A stretch of 51,980 nucleotides of DNA, taken from the NCBI GenBank assembly GCA_015061615.1, contig SUWE01000015.1, forward strand, positions 1 through 51,980, read 5' to 3'. The stretch is from Lentisphaerota bacterium (GTDB lineage Bacteria; Verrucomicrobiota; Lentisphaeria; Victivallales; Victivallaceae). Of this stretch, positions 8,522 to 16,834 are shown piece by piece; positions within the stretch are counted from its first letter, which is position 1; each line of letters starts with the position of its first letter. A model generated the notes under the pieces. It was not told the origin of the DNA, did not search any database, and was given only the letters and a program-made list of their open reading frames with translations. Made by a program: the position numbers and the translations under genes.

Positions 8522-11100
8522 TTTCCATCCTCTATTATTTTTATCAATTTTGATCTTGTATCCAGATAATGACCGACCGTAAACAAATCCGGGCGCGGAG
8601 AATCTGATTTTATCAATTCAACCAATTTTCTGCGGGCGGCATCCTTCCCTTTTTTAAGAGCAAGAGTCTGTTCTGCAAGAATCAGATAGCGGTAATCATC
8701 TATTCCACATCTGACAGCTTCCCATCCGACGGTCGTACCACTTTTTTCTCCGGGATTCTCAGGGAAAGGAATTGTCATATAGTGACGTCTGGTCGGAGAA
8801 AAATTAGGTTTTTTCATGTTTCCCCACCAGAAAGCAAACGCATAAAAAACTTTCAAATCCCCCCGGTATGAACGCAAACCGAAATCATACCTTGCCCCCT
8901 CTGCCGGATAAGCAAAAACATCATTATATTCACCCTGCAAATGAAAATTTTTAACCTCTTGTGCAGTAACAAAGCCCTGTTTTGCAGGGAAATTAAGTTT
9001 TTGCTCACCGCTCTGTTCAAGCATTTTTGAAGGGTGGGTCAAAACTATATCATTGCCTTTTTGATAGCCGAGTTTTTTGTACATATAATATGCCGCGCCA
9101 TTTGTGGTGGCAGTCATCCACATGCGGCTGCCGGGAACACTTTTTGCAATCTCTGTCAATGCAATCGTTTTCTGCCAATCAGAAGGTTTGAAATTGGCTT
9201 CATCGTAAAGTGACAAATAAACCGGGATTCCCAACTTTCGGGAATTTTCAGTAAAAAGAGTTATAAATTCCCTGAAACGTCTGTCAAAATCTGCATCCCC
9301 CGGATTTTTCCCGGTTATCCTTTTCAACTGGGCAATCAAAGGTTCCGAGGTTCCGAAAAAGAGCATTTTACGGTTCAATCCGCGTTTCTGCATTTCTTCA
9401 ATCCGCTTGTTCATTATTGAAAAATCTGCGGTCAAATTATCCGCGCTGTCTTTTTTTATTTTGATCGGAGCGCCCCACGGAGTCATGAACGACTGAGTTA
9501 TACCGTGAGCTGTTATATCCTGCCAGAAATCTTCCCCCATCCGGCTTGTTCCGCTGCCCATGATATATAATCCGAATGAAGCGGGCAAATCACTGTATTC
9601 CGGCAGTTTGAACGGCAAGATACGGTAACGGATTTTAACAGAAGATATTATTTTCCCGGACTTATCACGTAAGTTCACAATTCCGTTGTAATCCCCTGCC
9701 CGGCAATCCTTATCCGGAGTAAAACGGATAATAAAAGCATGACTCCCTGCGGAAAATGTACGCAGTTCAAATTTTTCCGGAACCAGCCATTCAGGCATGA
9801 AACCTGCCGGCAAACCGGGAATTGAATTTTCAAACGCAAACTTTTTACTGTATTCAACCGGAGTATTTTTAACTTCAAAAAGTTCTGCTTCACCACATGG
9901 CATTGCCAATTCAAACTGACCTTCATCCGGAGTAAAATTGTAAAGCACAATAGAAGCCAGAGCGGTCTCATTCTGTGCAGCACAAAAACCGGGGAGCATG
10001 TCAATTTCTCCGGATGAAGGGAACGTATCAGGAAAAACCGCCTGCATCCAATCCCGGCTGAAGAAAAATGATTCCGGAACTTCCCGGTAAACAAAATCAG
10101 CCAGATCCAATGACAGCTCTGCCGGGATTTCTGCCGACAGACAAACTTTGCCCGCGTTTCCGTCAAGTCTGAAAATATATGAGTAGAAACGGTTCGCCAA
10201 TTCGGCGGAAAAAGCCCGGTTCAAACGGAAAGTGTCATCATACGGTTTGCCGGCTCCGGCATTGAATGGAGTATAATCGCTATCGGCACGGACAAGAAAA
10301 TTACCTGCTTGATCTTGCAACGGATAAATCTTCCCTGTTTGAGAATCAACAAAGCTGTTTTTACGGTTCAGCAGAGAATGTTTTATCCCGCCGAAATCAA
10401 TCTTCAACAGATGCCTGCCCAACTCTTCACCTTCGGGAAGCGCAAGACGGCACTTCACAAAGAGCAATGGGATTTTTCCCGGTGATACTGCCGGTATATT
10501 CAACGTTTTACTGATACTTTTACTGTTCTCTTTTTCATCTGACGGCGTGCCGGACGCAAAAATTTCGGTAATATTTATCCACGTATCATCTGAAACAACT
10601 TGAAAACGGATATAGCGGATACCGGAGTATTTTCTTTTAACAGCCGCAGTGTAAAGAAAATTTTTCAATACCAATTCTTTATCACTGATCTCACTGAGCG
10701 TCTGCCATGTCAGACCGTCACGGCTTCCGTAAAAAACGACTTTTTTGATCGCATAAAGATTGTTGTTGCGAAATGCGTTGAGCTGAATTTTATCCAACTC
10801 AAAAATCCTGCCCAAATCAGCTTCAATAATCAATGTACGCTGCTTTTCCGGAATACCGTGATAATTATATGCGAGCGCTGAACGGCGCAAATCGCCATCA
10901 CTGAGTTTTCCGTTGCATTTCCCTGAAACCGGGTCTGTTCCGTTCCGGATGAGTTTGGAAAGTTTCGGATCACGCAGACAGCGTTTGTTCCAATTTCCCG
11001 GAAAAATCCTCAATTCAGTTTCCGGAGCAGAAATCAAATTCCCGGCACTCACAATATTGCAAAGCAAAAATACGGGAAATAAGAAATAATATTTTAACAT
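8518..11100 (-). CDS. Secreted F5/8-type C domain plus DUF4091 protein
   Basis: An 860-aa exported protein (signal peptide about 1-19, MLKYYFLFPVFLLCNIVSAG). Residues about 60-185 resemble an F5/8 type C (discoidin-like) carbohydrate-binding fold, with the typical YGSRDGLTW and IRYIRFQV segments. The second half is DUF4091-like, with an Asp-Glu pair in LSLYDEANF (D633-E634) and the C-terminal WEAVRCGIDDYRYL motif. Probably a glycan-active enzyme working with the downstream paralogue. It starts three bases after the prepilin-like gene stop, so the three form one operon. Substrate and exact activity are not visible. Confidence 0.78.
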   Translation of the reverse strand: MLKYYFLFPVFLLCNIVSAGNLISAPETELRIFPGNWNKRCLRDPKLSKLIRNGTDPVSGKCNGKLSDGDLRRSALAYNYHGIPEKQRTLIIEADLGRIFELDKIQLNAFRNNNLYAIKKVVFYGSRDGLTWQTLSEISDKELVLKNFLYTAAVKRKYSGIRYIRFQVVSDDTWINITEIFASGTPSDEKENSKSISKTLNIPAVSPGKIPLLFVKCRLALPEGEELGRHLLKIDFGGIKHSLLNRKNSFVDSQTGKIYPLQDQAGNFLVRADSDYTPFNAGAGKPYDDTFRLNRAFSAELANRFYSYIFRLDGNAGKVCLSAEIPAELSLDLADFVYREVPESFFFSRDWMQAVFPDTFPSSGEIDMLPGFCAAQNETALASIVLYNFTPDEGQFELAMPCGEAELFEVKNTPVEYSKKFAFENSIPGLPAGFMPEWLVPEKFELRTFSAGSHAFIIRFTPDKDCRAGDYNGIVNLRDKSGKIISSVKIRYRILPFKLPEYSDLPASFGLYIMGSGTSRMGEDFWQDITAHGITQSFMTPWGAPIKIKKDSADNLTADFSIMNKRIEEMQKRGLNRKMLFFGTSEPLIAQLKRITGKNPGDADFDRRFREFITLFTENSRKLGIPVYLSLYDEANFKPSDWQKTIALTEIAKSVPGSRMWMTATTNGAAYYMYKKLGYQKGNDIVLTHPSKMLEQSGEQKLNFPAKQGFVTAQEVKNFHLQGEYNDVFAYPAEGARYDFGLRSYRGDLKVFYAFAFWWGNMKKPNFSPTRRHYMTIPFPENPGEKSGTTVGWEAVRCGIDDYRYLILAEQTLALKKGKDAARRKLVELIKSDSPRPDLFTVGHYLDTRSKLIKIIEDGK

Positions 11101-11103
11101 TTT

Positions 11104-11917
11104 TCAGTATTTGGTAAAAAAGTTGCCGGGATCCTTATCTGCAGTGCTGTCTGATGGGATATCATCATAAGCAACCATCGCAACATGGGAGTCCACAAAA
11201 CCCACTCCGCACTGTTTATTGTGCCGGAAAGCGAAATACTCACTGCGTTTGCCCTGACTTACCCCCCAGCCGCGATCACCGTTTACCGAGTTGTATTTCC
11301 AACTGTCATAACCGAGTTCCGACCACAGCATTCTGCCGGAAGAATTCGTTACCTTTACTCTTTTACTCAGACGATCAAGTACACTGAATGAACCGGCAAG
11401 ATATTTATTGTAACCGTAACTGAAATTTTGCAGCACCGGATTGATGCCGATACCTTTTCTGCCGCCATTGGAACAAATTGCCAATACCGGATTACCGGCA
11501 CTGTCTTTAGGCGAGTCGGTCATATACGCTTTCAGGCAACCGGCATAAAAATATCCCTCACGGATATGGTGAATGAAAAGATCATTGCTCAAACATGAGG
11601 TGCTTGACGAACTGCCGACGGAATACCAATCATCGTTGTCATCGGCATAACTGTTGGCAATGAACCCCAGTTGTTTGAGATTGTTGACGCACTCTGCCGC
11701 TTTACCGCGTTCACGGGCGCTGTTAAGTGCAGGCAGCAGTATCGCCGCCAGAATAGCGATTATCGCAATAACAACCAGAAGTTCTATAAGAGTAAATTTC
11801 CGGAATATATACGCCTGTGCTGATGAGGAGTTATTAAGAGTAAGGCAGAACTGCCTTACTCTCTGATCAGAGAGTAAGGCAGAACTGCCTTACTCTCTGA
11901 TCAGAGAGCTTTGCCAT
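11104..11917 (-). pseudogene. Prepilin-like H-X9-DG protein, out of frame through a 34-bp duplication
   Basis: The main frame encodes a type IV prepilin-like N-terminus ([20 protein letters not shown]) followed by a beta-rich C-terminal part ending in [17 protein letters not shown], an H-X9-D[S] version of the prepilin-associated H-X9-DG motif. Such proteins are numerous in Lentisphaerota and Planctomycetes as secreted pseudopilins. That frame has no start codon of its own. A good start (ATG 11917, AAAGGAAG nine bases upstream, promoter at 12001) reads only 16 codons to TGA, because a 34-bp unit is present twice at 11838-11905. With one copy the frame from ATG 11917 is continuous (259 aa, beginning [16 protein letters not shown]). 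So the gene is a recent frameshift or a reversible switch. It is first in the operon with the two DUF4091 genes. Confidence 0.8.
11838..11905. repeat. Tandem 34-bp palindromic repeat (2 copies)
   Basis: Two identical head-to-tail units, 11838-11871 and 11872-11905. Each contains AGTAAGGCAG-AA-CTGCCTTACT (10-bp inverted repeat) and CTCTGATCAGAG (perfect 12-bp palindrome). The length is one more than a multiple of three, so copy number sets the reading frame of the prepilin-like gene. Confidence 0.95.
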
Positions 11918-12000
11918 AAGTACGATCTTCCTTTTGTTTTGGTGTTTTGAAGGCAAATTTCAATAATTTTTAAGTTACCTTCCTTATCATGGATAATATA

Positions 12001-12028
12001 AGTATACGCAAAAAAAACGTTTTTGCAA
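12001..12028 (-). promoter_or_regulatory. Promoter with possible operator for the prepilin/DUF4091 operon
   Basis: Minus strand: -35 TTGCAA (12023-12028), 16-bp spacer, -10 TATACT (12001-12006), giving a leader of about 77 nt before ATG 11917. The spacer contains the palindrome AAAAACGTTTTT between two GC steps, and a second TTGCAA follows three bases upstream of the -35. A central CG in an A/T palindrome is typical of LacI-family operators, but no such regulator is in the window; the MocR-type gene next door is the nearest candidate. Confidence 0.6.
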
Positions 12029-12099
12029 GTGTTGCAAAAAAAAATTTGTATTTTTTTGAAGAGATAATCGCAAAAGTTCACTTGTTTATCCAAAACCGC

Positions 12100-13476
12100 T
12101 CAATTCAAAAGCTCTCTTACGGCTTTCAAACCGGCATCCAGAGCCTTTTCCGACCCGGCAGAAGATACCGACAGACGAAGGAAATTTTTCGGAGGACGAA
12201 CCTGAACTGAAAAGCGTGCGGAGTGGAGTACCTTCACTCCGGCGGCTTCAAACATTGCCTCACACCCGACCGGGTCGCTCCACTCTGAAGGCAAGTCCAG
12301 TGTCCGGAAAAAAGCGAACCTTTCCCCCGCTGAACTTTCCGGAAAAATCCGGTCAAATATTTTATTCGCCCGCTTTGCCAGAACCATTTTTTCATTCAGC
12401 ACAGCCTCAGCTTTGCCGCTCAGCATAAGTTCTGTCATGATCTCCGCATCCAGCGGACTTGTCCGGATATTGAGCAGAAAAAGTCCATTGAGCAGATAAT
12501 TGCGGAATTTTTCCGGAAACGCCGCCGCCGTAACGCGCAAGCCGCCGCAAAGAGAACGCAGGTTGCCGCAAATATACATCGTCTGTTCCGGCAGAAGCGA
12601 GTAAAGCGATATATATCCCGGTGCAGGCAATGCCGGAGCAGTGTCATCTTCGATCAATATCAACCCGTATTTCCGTATAACTTCCGCAAGAGCGCGTTTT
12701 CTTTCATCTCCGAGGGTTATTCCTGTCGGATTTGCACAATTCGGCATCAGAAAAATACCGCTCACCCGGTTTTTCCGGCAGCACTCATCCAGCGCTTCCG
12801 GAATCATTCCCCCGGCATCTCCGGCAACCGGCAGCAGACGGATATGGGCAAGTTTGGCTGTTCCGATCAGGTTTGCGTAGGTAAAAACGTCCACTGCGAT
12901 CACGTCACCAAGTTTGAAAAGCGACAACAGTGCCGCACTTATCGCATTTTGAGAACCGGAAAAAAGTACCGTGTGTTCCTCATCGGCTGAAACATTGAAT
13001 TTACGCATCCAGTTCATCGCCGCCACCCGCTGGTGTTTGTGTCCCAATGCGGAAGTATGGCTGTAAAGTTTTTCCACATACCCCTTGCTCAGCACCGCTT
13101 CAGTAGCTTCAATGATCTGTTTGCTGACATTGTCAAAACCGTTGACTACTCCAAGTTCAATAAGATTTGAACTGCTTTCATCCCCCGGAACTCCGGGCAG
13201 CGGGGAAACAAAAGTCCCCTTACCTGTCGAACCGTAGATGAGTCTGCGCTCGCGGCAGAGATTATAAGCACGGGTAACAGTGGAAAAATTTATATCCAGA
13301 TAGTCGGCAAGCTCACGCTGAGGCGGCAGTTTTGTTCCGGGAGCAAGTCTGCCGCTGCGTATATCATCTTCCAGCAGATTGGCGATGGAAAGGTAACAGG
13401 GACGCCCCAGTTCCGAAGGCTCCGGCGCCCAGCTTAAAAAATAGTTTTTGAATGAGTTTACAGGCATATCGTCCAT
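12100..13476 (-). CDS. MocR-type GntR/aminotransferase-fold regulator lacking the PLP lysine
   Basis: At 458 aa it has an N-terminal GntR winged helix (about 20-90; LPPQRELADYLDINFSTVTRAYN) and a fold-type I aminotransferase-like domain (about 115-455) with PNCANPTG and the PLP-contacting Asp in LILIEDDTAP. In MocR proteins and aminotransferases the PLP lysine lies in a G-x-F-S-K-x-L-x-P-x-L-R motif. Here the ungapped match is YICGNLRSLCGGLR, with Arg307 (codon 12556-12558) at the lysine position. It should not form the usual internal aldimine, so it is probably a pure regulator, binding PLP differently or sensing another ligand. The gene lies between the prepilin operon and repeat copy B and has its own promoter. 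Translation may begin at ATG 13476 or 13467. Confidence 0.85.
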   Translation of the reverse strand: MDDMPVNSFKNYFLSWAPEPSELGRPCYLSIANLLEDDIRSGRLAPGTKLPPQRELADYLDINFSTVTRAYNLCRERRLIYGSTGKGTFVSPLPGVPGDESSSNLIELGVVNGFDNVSKQIIEATEAVLSKGYVEKLYSHTSALGHKHQRVAAMNWMRKFNVSADEEHTVLFSGSQNAISAALLSLFKLGDVIAVDVFTYANLIGTAKLAHIRLLPVAGDAGGMIPEALDECCRKNRVSGIFLMPNCANPTGITLGDERKRALAEVIRKYGLILIEDDTAPALPAPGYISLYSLLPEQTMYICGNLRSLCGGLRVTAAAFPEKFRNYLLNGLFLLNIRTSPLDAEIMTELMLSGKAEAVLNEKMVLAKRANKIFDRIFPESSAGERFAFFRTLDLPSEWSDPVGCEAMFEAAGVKVLHSARFSVQVRPPKNFLRLSVSSAGSEKALDAGLKAVRELLN

Positions 13477-13500
13477 CCATACATTTTAACATATTGTATT

Positions 13501-13529
13501 AATATACTGCAAACAGTAAAATCTGTCAA
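13501..13529 (-). promoter_or_regulatory. Promoter of the MocR-like gene
   Basis: Minus strand: consensus -35 TTGACA (13524-13529), 17-bp spacer, -10 TATATT (13501-13506). The transcript should start near 13494, leaving about 18 nt before ATG 13476. Confidence 0.8.
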
Positions 13530-13575
13530 GCCGGAAAATTTGACAAAACATATATAACGTATTATTTTATGTGGT

Positions 13576-13740
13576 GAGGCAATTTCAAAACTGATTCCAA
13601 AAGAGATTGAAAAATCAGCGTTGATGAGATAAAAGCGGTAGTTTGAGCGTGGCTATTGAATAAATAACCACCGAAAACGCTCCGCTTTAAGATCGCAGCG
13701 ATGATTTTCAAGAATTTTTGAGGAGTTTTGAAATTGCCTC
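13576..13740. mobile_element. Palindromic MITE-like element, copy B
   Basis: A 165-bp imperfect palindrome with GAGGCAATTTCAAAA at both ends (inverted). The central helix is GTGGCTATT/AATAACCAC (13649-13657/13663-13671), the enclosing helix TAAAAGCGG/CCGCTTTA (13630-13638/13682-13689). Both differ in sequence from copy A while keeping base pairing. The boxes TTTGAG and CGAAAACGC between the helices are conserved. Flanking direct repeat GGT (left abutting, right after one base). It lies between the divergent MocR and AAA+ genes and may influence the AAA+ promoter. Confidence 0.85.
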
Positions 13741-13775
13741 CGGTATTTGACTTTTTTTGATATGGATGTGGAAAT

Positions 13776-15296
13776 ATGGAAAACAATACACAAAACACGC
13801 AAACTGTTTATGATCCGTTGTCAGGATGGAAATTCATTTCGATATTGATAATCCCAACGGCAATCTCTTTCACCTGCGCCGGATACGGCAATCCCATCGT
13901 TACAGAGATCTGTATATTCATTCCGGCGGCAATGTTCACCGGCGGATTGCTCAATAACAGCTTCCGTCAAACCGCCGGAAGCATTCTTCTTTTCTTCTTC
14001 TATCTGATTCTGTTCAACAGCCGGGATCTGCTTGATGCGCAGACCGCCAAGCTCCTTTCCGGAGAAAATTTGAACAGTGAAAATATGAAAATATGGAAAG
14101 ATATCTTTTTTGCACTCTATTTTTTCTGTACCATCCCGGTCGCATTTCTGACAGCGCAGGTGTTTCCGAAAATAAAAGTCCCGCAGAATATACACAAATG
14201 GATGCAAATCGCCATATTTTCCTGTTCTTTGGCAGGGGTGCTGATCGTCGGCAATATAATTATCAATTATTCGGACGGGAAAATCATCTCTTTGTCAGGA
14301 AATTTCAAAACCATATTCTATATCACCGTCATACTCGTTGCTGTTCTGGCGTTTGTAAAGATGATAAAAACCACCCTGAATCCTCCCCCGCCGCCGGAAA
14401 ATAAATCGTCCGGAACAGCTGCAAAAAAAGCAAAAATCTCAGCAGGCAATTCCGAAAAGGTCAACAGTAATGCCGGTTTGCTTGAAGAACGTCCGACGGT
14501 AAAACTTGCCGATGTTGCCGGCATGGATGCGGTTAAAGATCAGATCCGCCTGCGGTTGATCGAACCGTTGCGCAATGTGAAACTTGCTCAGAAGTACGGC
14601 TTGAAAACCGGCGGAGGTGTGATGCTTTACGGTCCGCCGGGAACAGGAAAAACCTTTCTTGCCCGCGCAGTTGCCGGTGAACTCAATCTGCCGTTTTACA
14701 TGATAACTGCCGCTGATGTTTTCGGCAGATATGTCGGTGATTCAGAAAAAAATATCCGCGATCTCTTTGCCAACGCAAGAAAAAATCCTCTCTCTGTCGT
14801 CTTTGTGGATGAGATGGAAACGATTTTCAGCAAACGTACTGAAACTATCCATGAAACTACGCAGAAAGTGATTTCTGTCATTCTTCAGGAGCTTGACGGT
14901 GTGGATCAGAATAAAAATCCCATACTTCTGCTCGGTGCCACCAATACTCCGTGGAAGATAGATGAAGCATTCCTCCGTCCCGGCCGCTTTGATATTCTGG
15001 CTTTTGTCGATCTGCCGGATTACGCCGCCAGACTTTTCATGATCGGAAATGCCTTCAAAAAAAGCACCCTGCCCTGCGAGCCGGGATTGGCGAAATTCAT
15101 CGCCCAAAATACGGAAAAATACAGCGGTGCAGACTTGAACGGAGTTATCTCGAAAATCCGCCAGAAGGCATTTGATCAACGGGCAACATTCTTTTCCGGA
15201 GCCCTTGCCGCAGAAGTCCTTCAGGAAAGTTCCCCTTCGATAAATCATGAAATCCTTGCCAAAATCAGGGAATGGGAAAAAACAAGGACATTATGA
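13776..15296 (+). CDS. Membrane-anchored AAA+ ATPase without protease domain
   Basis: A 506-aa protein. Residues about 18-200 contain five or six hydrophobic segments, then a proline/lysine-rich linker (about 202-235) and one classical AAA module: Walker A GPPGTGKT (286-293), Walker B VVFVDEM (341-347), and second region of homology with arginine fingers near R401 and R404 (AFLRPGRFD). It resembles FtsH and CDC48/Vps4-type ATPases but ends after the AAA lid with no HExxH peptidase, so it should remodel or extract membrane proteins rather than degrade them, unless a partner protease exists. I cannot assign a named family. The start at 13776 has only a weak binding site (GGATGTGG); it lies 35 bp after repeat copy B. 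Confidence 0.8.
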   Translation: MENNTQNTQTVYDPLSGWKFISILIIPTAISFTCAGYGNPIVTEICIFIPAAMFTGGLLNNSFRQTAGSILLFFFYLILFNSRDLLDAQTAKLLSGENLNSENMKIWKDIFFALYFFCTIPVAFLTAQVFPKIKVPQNIHKWMQIAIFSCSLAGVLIVGNIIINYSDGKIISLSGNFKTIFYITVILVAVLAFVKMIKTTLNPPPPPENKSSGTAAKKAKISAGNSEKVNSNAGLLEERPTVKLADVAGMDAVKDQIRLRLIEPLRNVKLAQKYGLKTGGGVMLYGPPGTGKTFLARAVAGELNLPFYMITAADVFGRYVGDSEKNIRDLFANARKNPLSVVFVDEMETIFSKRTETIHETTQKVISVILQELDGVDQNKNPILLLGATNTPWKIDEAFLRPGRFDILAFVDLPDYAARLFMIGNAFKKSTLPCEPGLAKFIAQNTEKYSGADLNGVISKIRQKAFDQRATFFSGALAAEVLQESSPSINHEILAKIREWEKTRTL

Positions 15297-15320
15297 AGCT
15301 GTAAACGCCTCATAATGTCC
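15275..15320 (-). terminator. Terminator of obg, overlapping the AAA+ gene stop
   Basis: GGACATTATGA/TCATAATGTCC form a perfect 11-bp stem (15286-15296/15310-15320). On the minus strand it is followed by TTGTTTTTT, so it ends the obg transcript. The left arm includes the last codons and the stop of the convergent AAA+ gene. There is no T-run for the plus strand. Confidence 0.85.
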
Positions 15321-15338
15321 TGAAAAAACTCTCTGCGG

Positions 15339-16364
15339 TCAGAGTCGGCGCAATGCCGCTTCTTCTTCGTCGGAGTTCGCTTTGACCAGCGCGCGCAGTG
15401 CGGCAGTAAATTCGCAGCACTCTTCCACCGGGTCAAGCGCAAATACCGCAGAAGCATCACTGCCAAGCATAGAAAGAAGGGTCTGCAAATTTTCCTCAGC
15501 GTTATCCAAATCCATCTTATTGGCAACAATAAGCGAAGGCCGTTTGGATAAACCCTCTTTGTAAAGCTCAAGCTCCTTTTTCAAATTCGCATAATCTTCC
15601 CACGGAGTGCGTCCATCGACCGCCCCCATATCCAGCACAAAAATCAGCACCTTTGTACGCTCGATATGGCGGAGAAACTCATGCCCCAGACCGACGTTGG
15701 CATGTGCGCCGTCGATCAGACCGGGAATATCCGCCACATTGACTCTGGCATAATCGGGATACTCCACAACTCCGATGACCGGATGCAGCGTGGTAAACGG
15801 ATACGCCGCAACTTTGGGACGCGCTCCGGAAATGCGGGTAAGCAACGTGGATTTGCCCGCATTGGGATAACCGACCAATCCCGCATCGGCAATCAATTTC
15901 AGTTCCAGCTCCAAAGTTTTTTCTTCACCGGGAAAACCGAGTTCGCGGCGGCGCGGCGCGCGGTTGGTACTTGTGGCAAAACGGGCATTGCCTCTGCCGC
16001 CCCTGCCCCCTTTGGCAACAACTACTTTTGCTCCGGGAGTATCCAGGTCGGCAAGTATCTCACCGGTAGCCGCATCACGGATAACCGTACCGACCGGAAC
16101 TTTGATCGTTACCGGATCGGCATTTTTTCCATGCTTATCAGCACCCTGACCGCCGGGACCGTTCTGCGCACAGTAACGGCGGCGGTAAACAAGGCTGTTC
16201 AGATTCTGTTCACTGGTGGTGCTTTCAAGCAGAACATCACCGCCATTGCCGCCGTCTCCACCGTCAGGACCGCCTTTTGGAACAAATTTTTCGCGGCGGA
16301 AACTGCAACAGCCATTGCCGCCGTCTCCGCTCTTTACAGTAATTTCAGTTTTATCAACAAACAC
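15339..16364 (-). CDS. obg: Obg/CgtA GTPase
   Basis: Ribosome-associated GTPase acting in 50S maturation and stress control. The glycine-rich Obg fold (about 1-158) is followed by the GTPase domain: G1 GYPNAGKST, G3 DIPGLIDGAH, G4 NKMD. The correct start is GTG at 16364 (product MFVDKTEITVKSGDGG..., 341 aa): it matches the family N-terminus and has GGAGGT five bases upstream, whereas the longer frame to 16421 would add 19 unlikely residues. It lies downstream of rpmA, the usual rpmA-obg order, though a terminator-like hairpin separates them. The C-terminal OCT domain of longer Obg proteins is absent. Confidence 0.95.
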   Translation of the reverse strand: MFVDKTEITVKSGDGGNGCCSFRREKFVPKGGPDGGDGGNGGDVLLESTTSEQNLNSLVYRRRYCAQNGPGGQGADKHGKNADPVTIKVPVGTVIRDAATGEILADLDTPGAKVVVAKGGRGGRGNARFATSTNRAPRRRELGFPGEEKTLELELKLIADAGLVGYPNAGKSTLLTRISGARPKVAAYPFTTLHPVIGVVEYPDYARVNVADIPGLIDGAHANVGLGHEFLRHIERTKVLIFVLDMGAVDGRTPWEDYANLKKELELYKEGLSKRPSLIVANKMDLDNAEENLQTLLSMLGSDASAVFALDPVEECCEFTAALRALVKANSDEEEAALRRL

Positions 16365-16399
16365 TTTACACCTCCAGAAGTTACCGCAGTTGTAAAAAT

Positions 16400-16435
16400 A
16401 CAAAAATCCCCGATTCAGCAACCGAACCGGGGATT
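16400..16435 (-). terminator. Terminator or attenuator between rpmA and obg
   Basis: AATCCCCGATTC/GAACCGGGGATT form a 12-bp stem with one mismatch, followed on the minus strand by TTTTTGTATTTTT. Since no separate obg promoter is evident in the remaining gap, it may attenuate rather than fully stop transcription. Confidence 0.75.
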
Positions 16436-16472
16436 ATCGTCAGAAAAAATCTTCCTCAAAACTGCTCAGAGA

Positions 16473-16721
16473 TTACTGGGCAGGAATGACGTTGACTTTG
16501 CGCTGCTCGCGGACGAACTCGACGGTTCCGTCACAAAGAGCAAAAAGGGTGAAGTCACGACCGCAACCGACATTGTTGCCGGGACGGAAGCGGGTTCCGC
16601 GCTGACGGACGATGATTGAACCGGCGGTAACAAACTCACTGCTGTAAGCCTTGACACCGAGGAACTTCGGATTGCTGTCGCGGCCGTTACGGCTGCTGGA
16701 CTGTCCTTTTTTATGTGCCAT
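16473..16721 (-). CDS. rpmA: 50S ribosomal protein bL27
   Basis: The 82-aa bL27 starts [16 protein letters not shown] and contains the family core [19 protein letters not shown]. The flexible N-terminus reaches the peptidyl-transferase centre. It starts right after Met with the mature AHKKG sequence, so no N-terminal cleavage as in Firmicutes is expected. AAGGAGA seven bases before the ATG. The usual upstream partner rplU (bL21) is not present here; a promoter lies directly upstream instead. Confidence 0.97.
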   Translation of the reverse strand: MAHKKGQSSSRNGRDSNPKFLGVKAYSSEFVTAGSIIVRQRGTRFRPGNNVGCGRDFTLFALCDGTVEFVREQRKVNVIPAQ

Positions 16722-16773
16722 GATTAAATCTCCTTATTAAAAATTTTTCAAATAATATGCATGACGTTTAGTT

Positions 16774-16802
16774 AATATAGACCGCTTTTCACTAAAATGC
16801 AA
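16774..16802 (-). promoter_or_regulatory. Promoter of rpmA
   Basis: Minus strand: TTGCAT (16797-16802), 17-bp spacer, TATATT (16774-16779); leader of about 45 nt. Confidence 0.7.
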
Positions 16803-16834
16803 GCTGTAAAACGATTTTTTATCAAAAAACGGCA

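Noticed and set aside
11838..11905. Tandem repeat considered as a CRISPR fragment
   Set aside because: The two units adjoin without a spacer and no cas genes are present.
13562..13798. 78-aa minus-strand frame over repeat copy B
   Set aside because: It is generated by the palindromic element and has no ribosome binding site.
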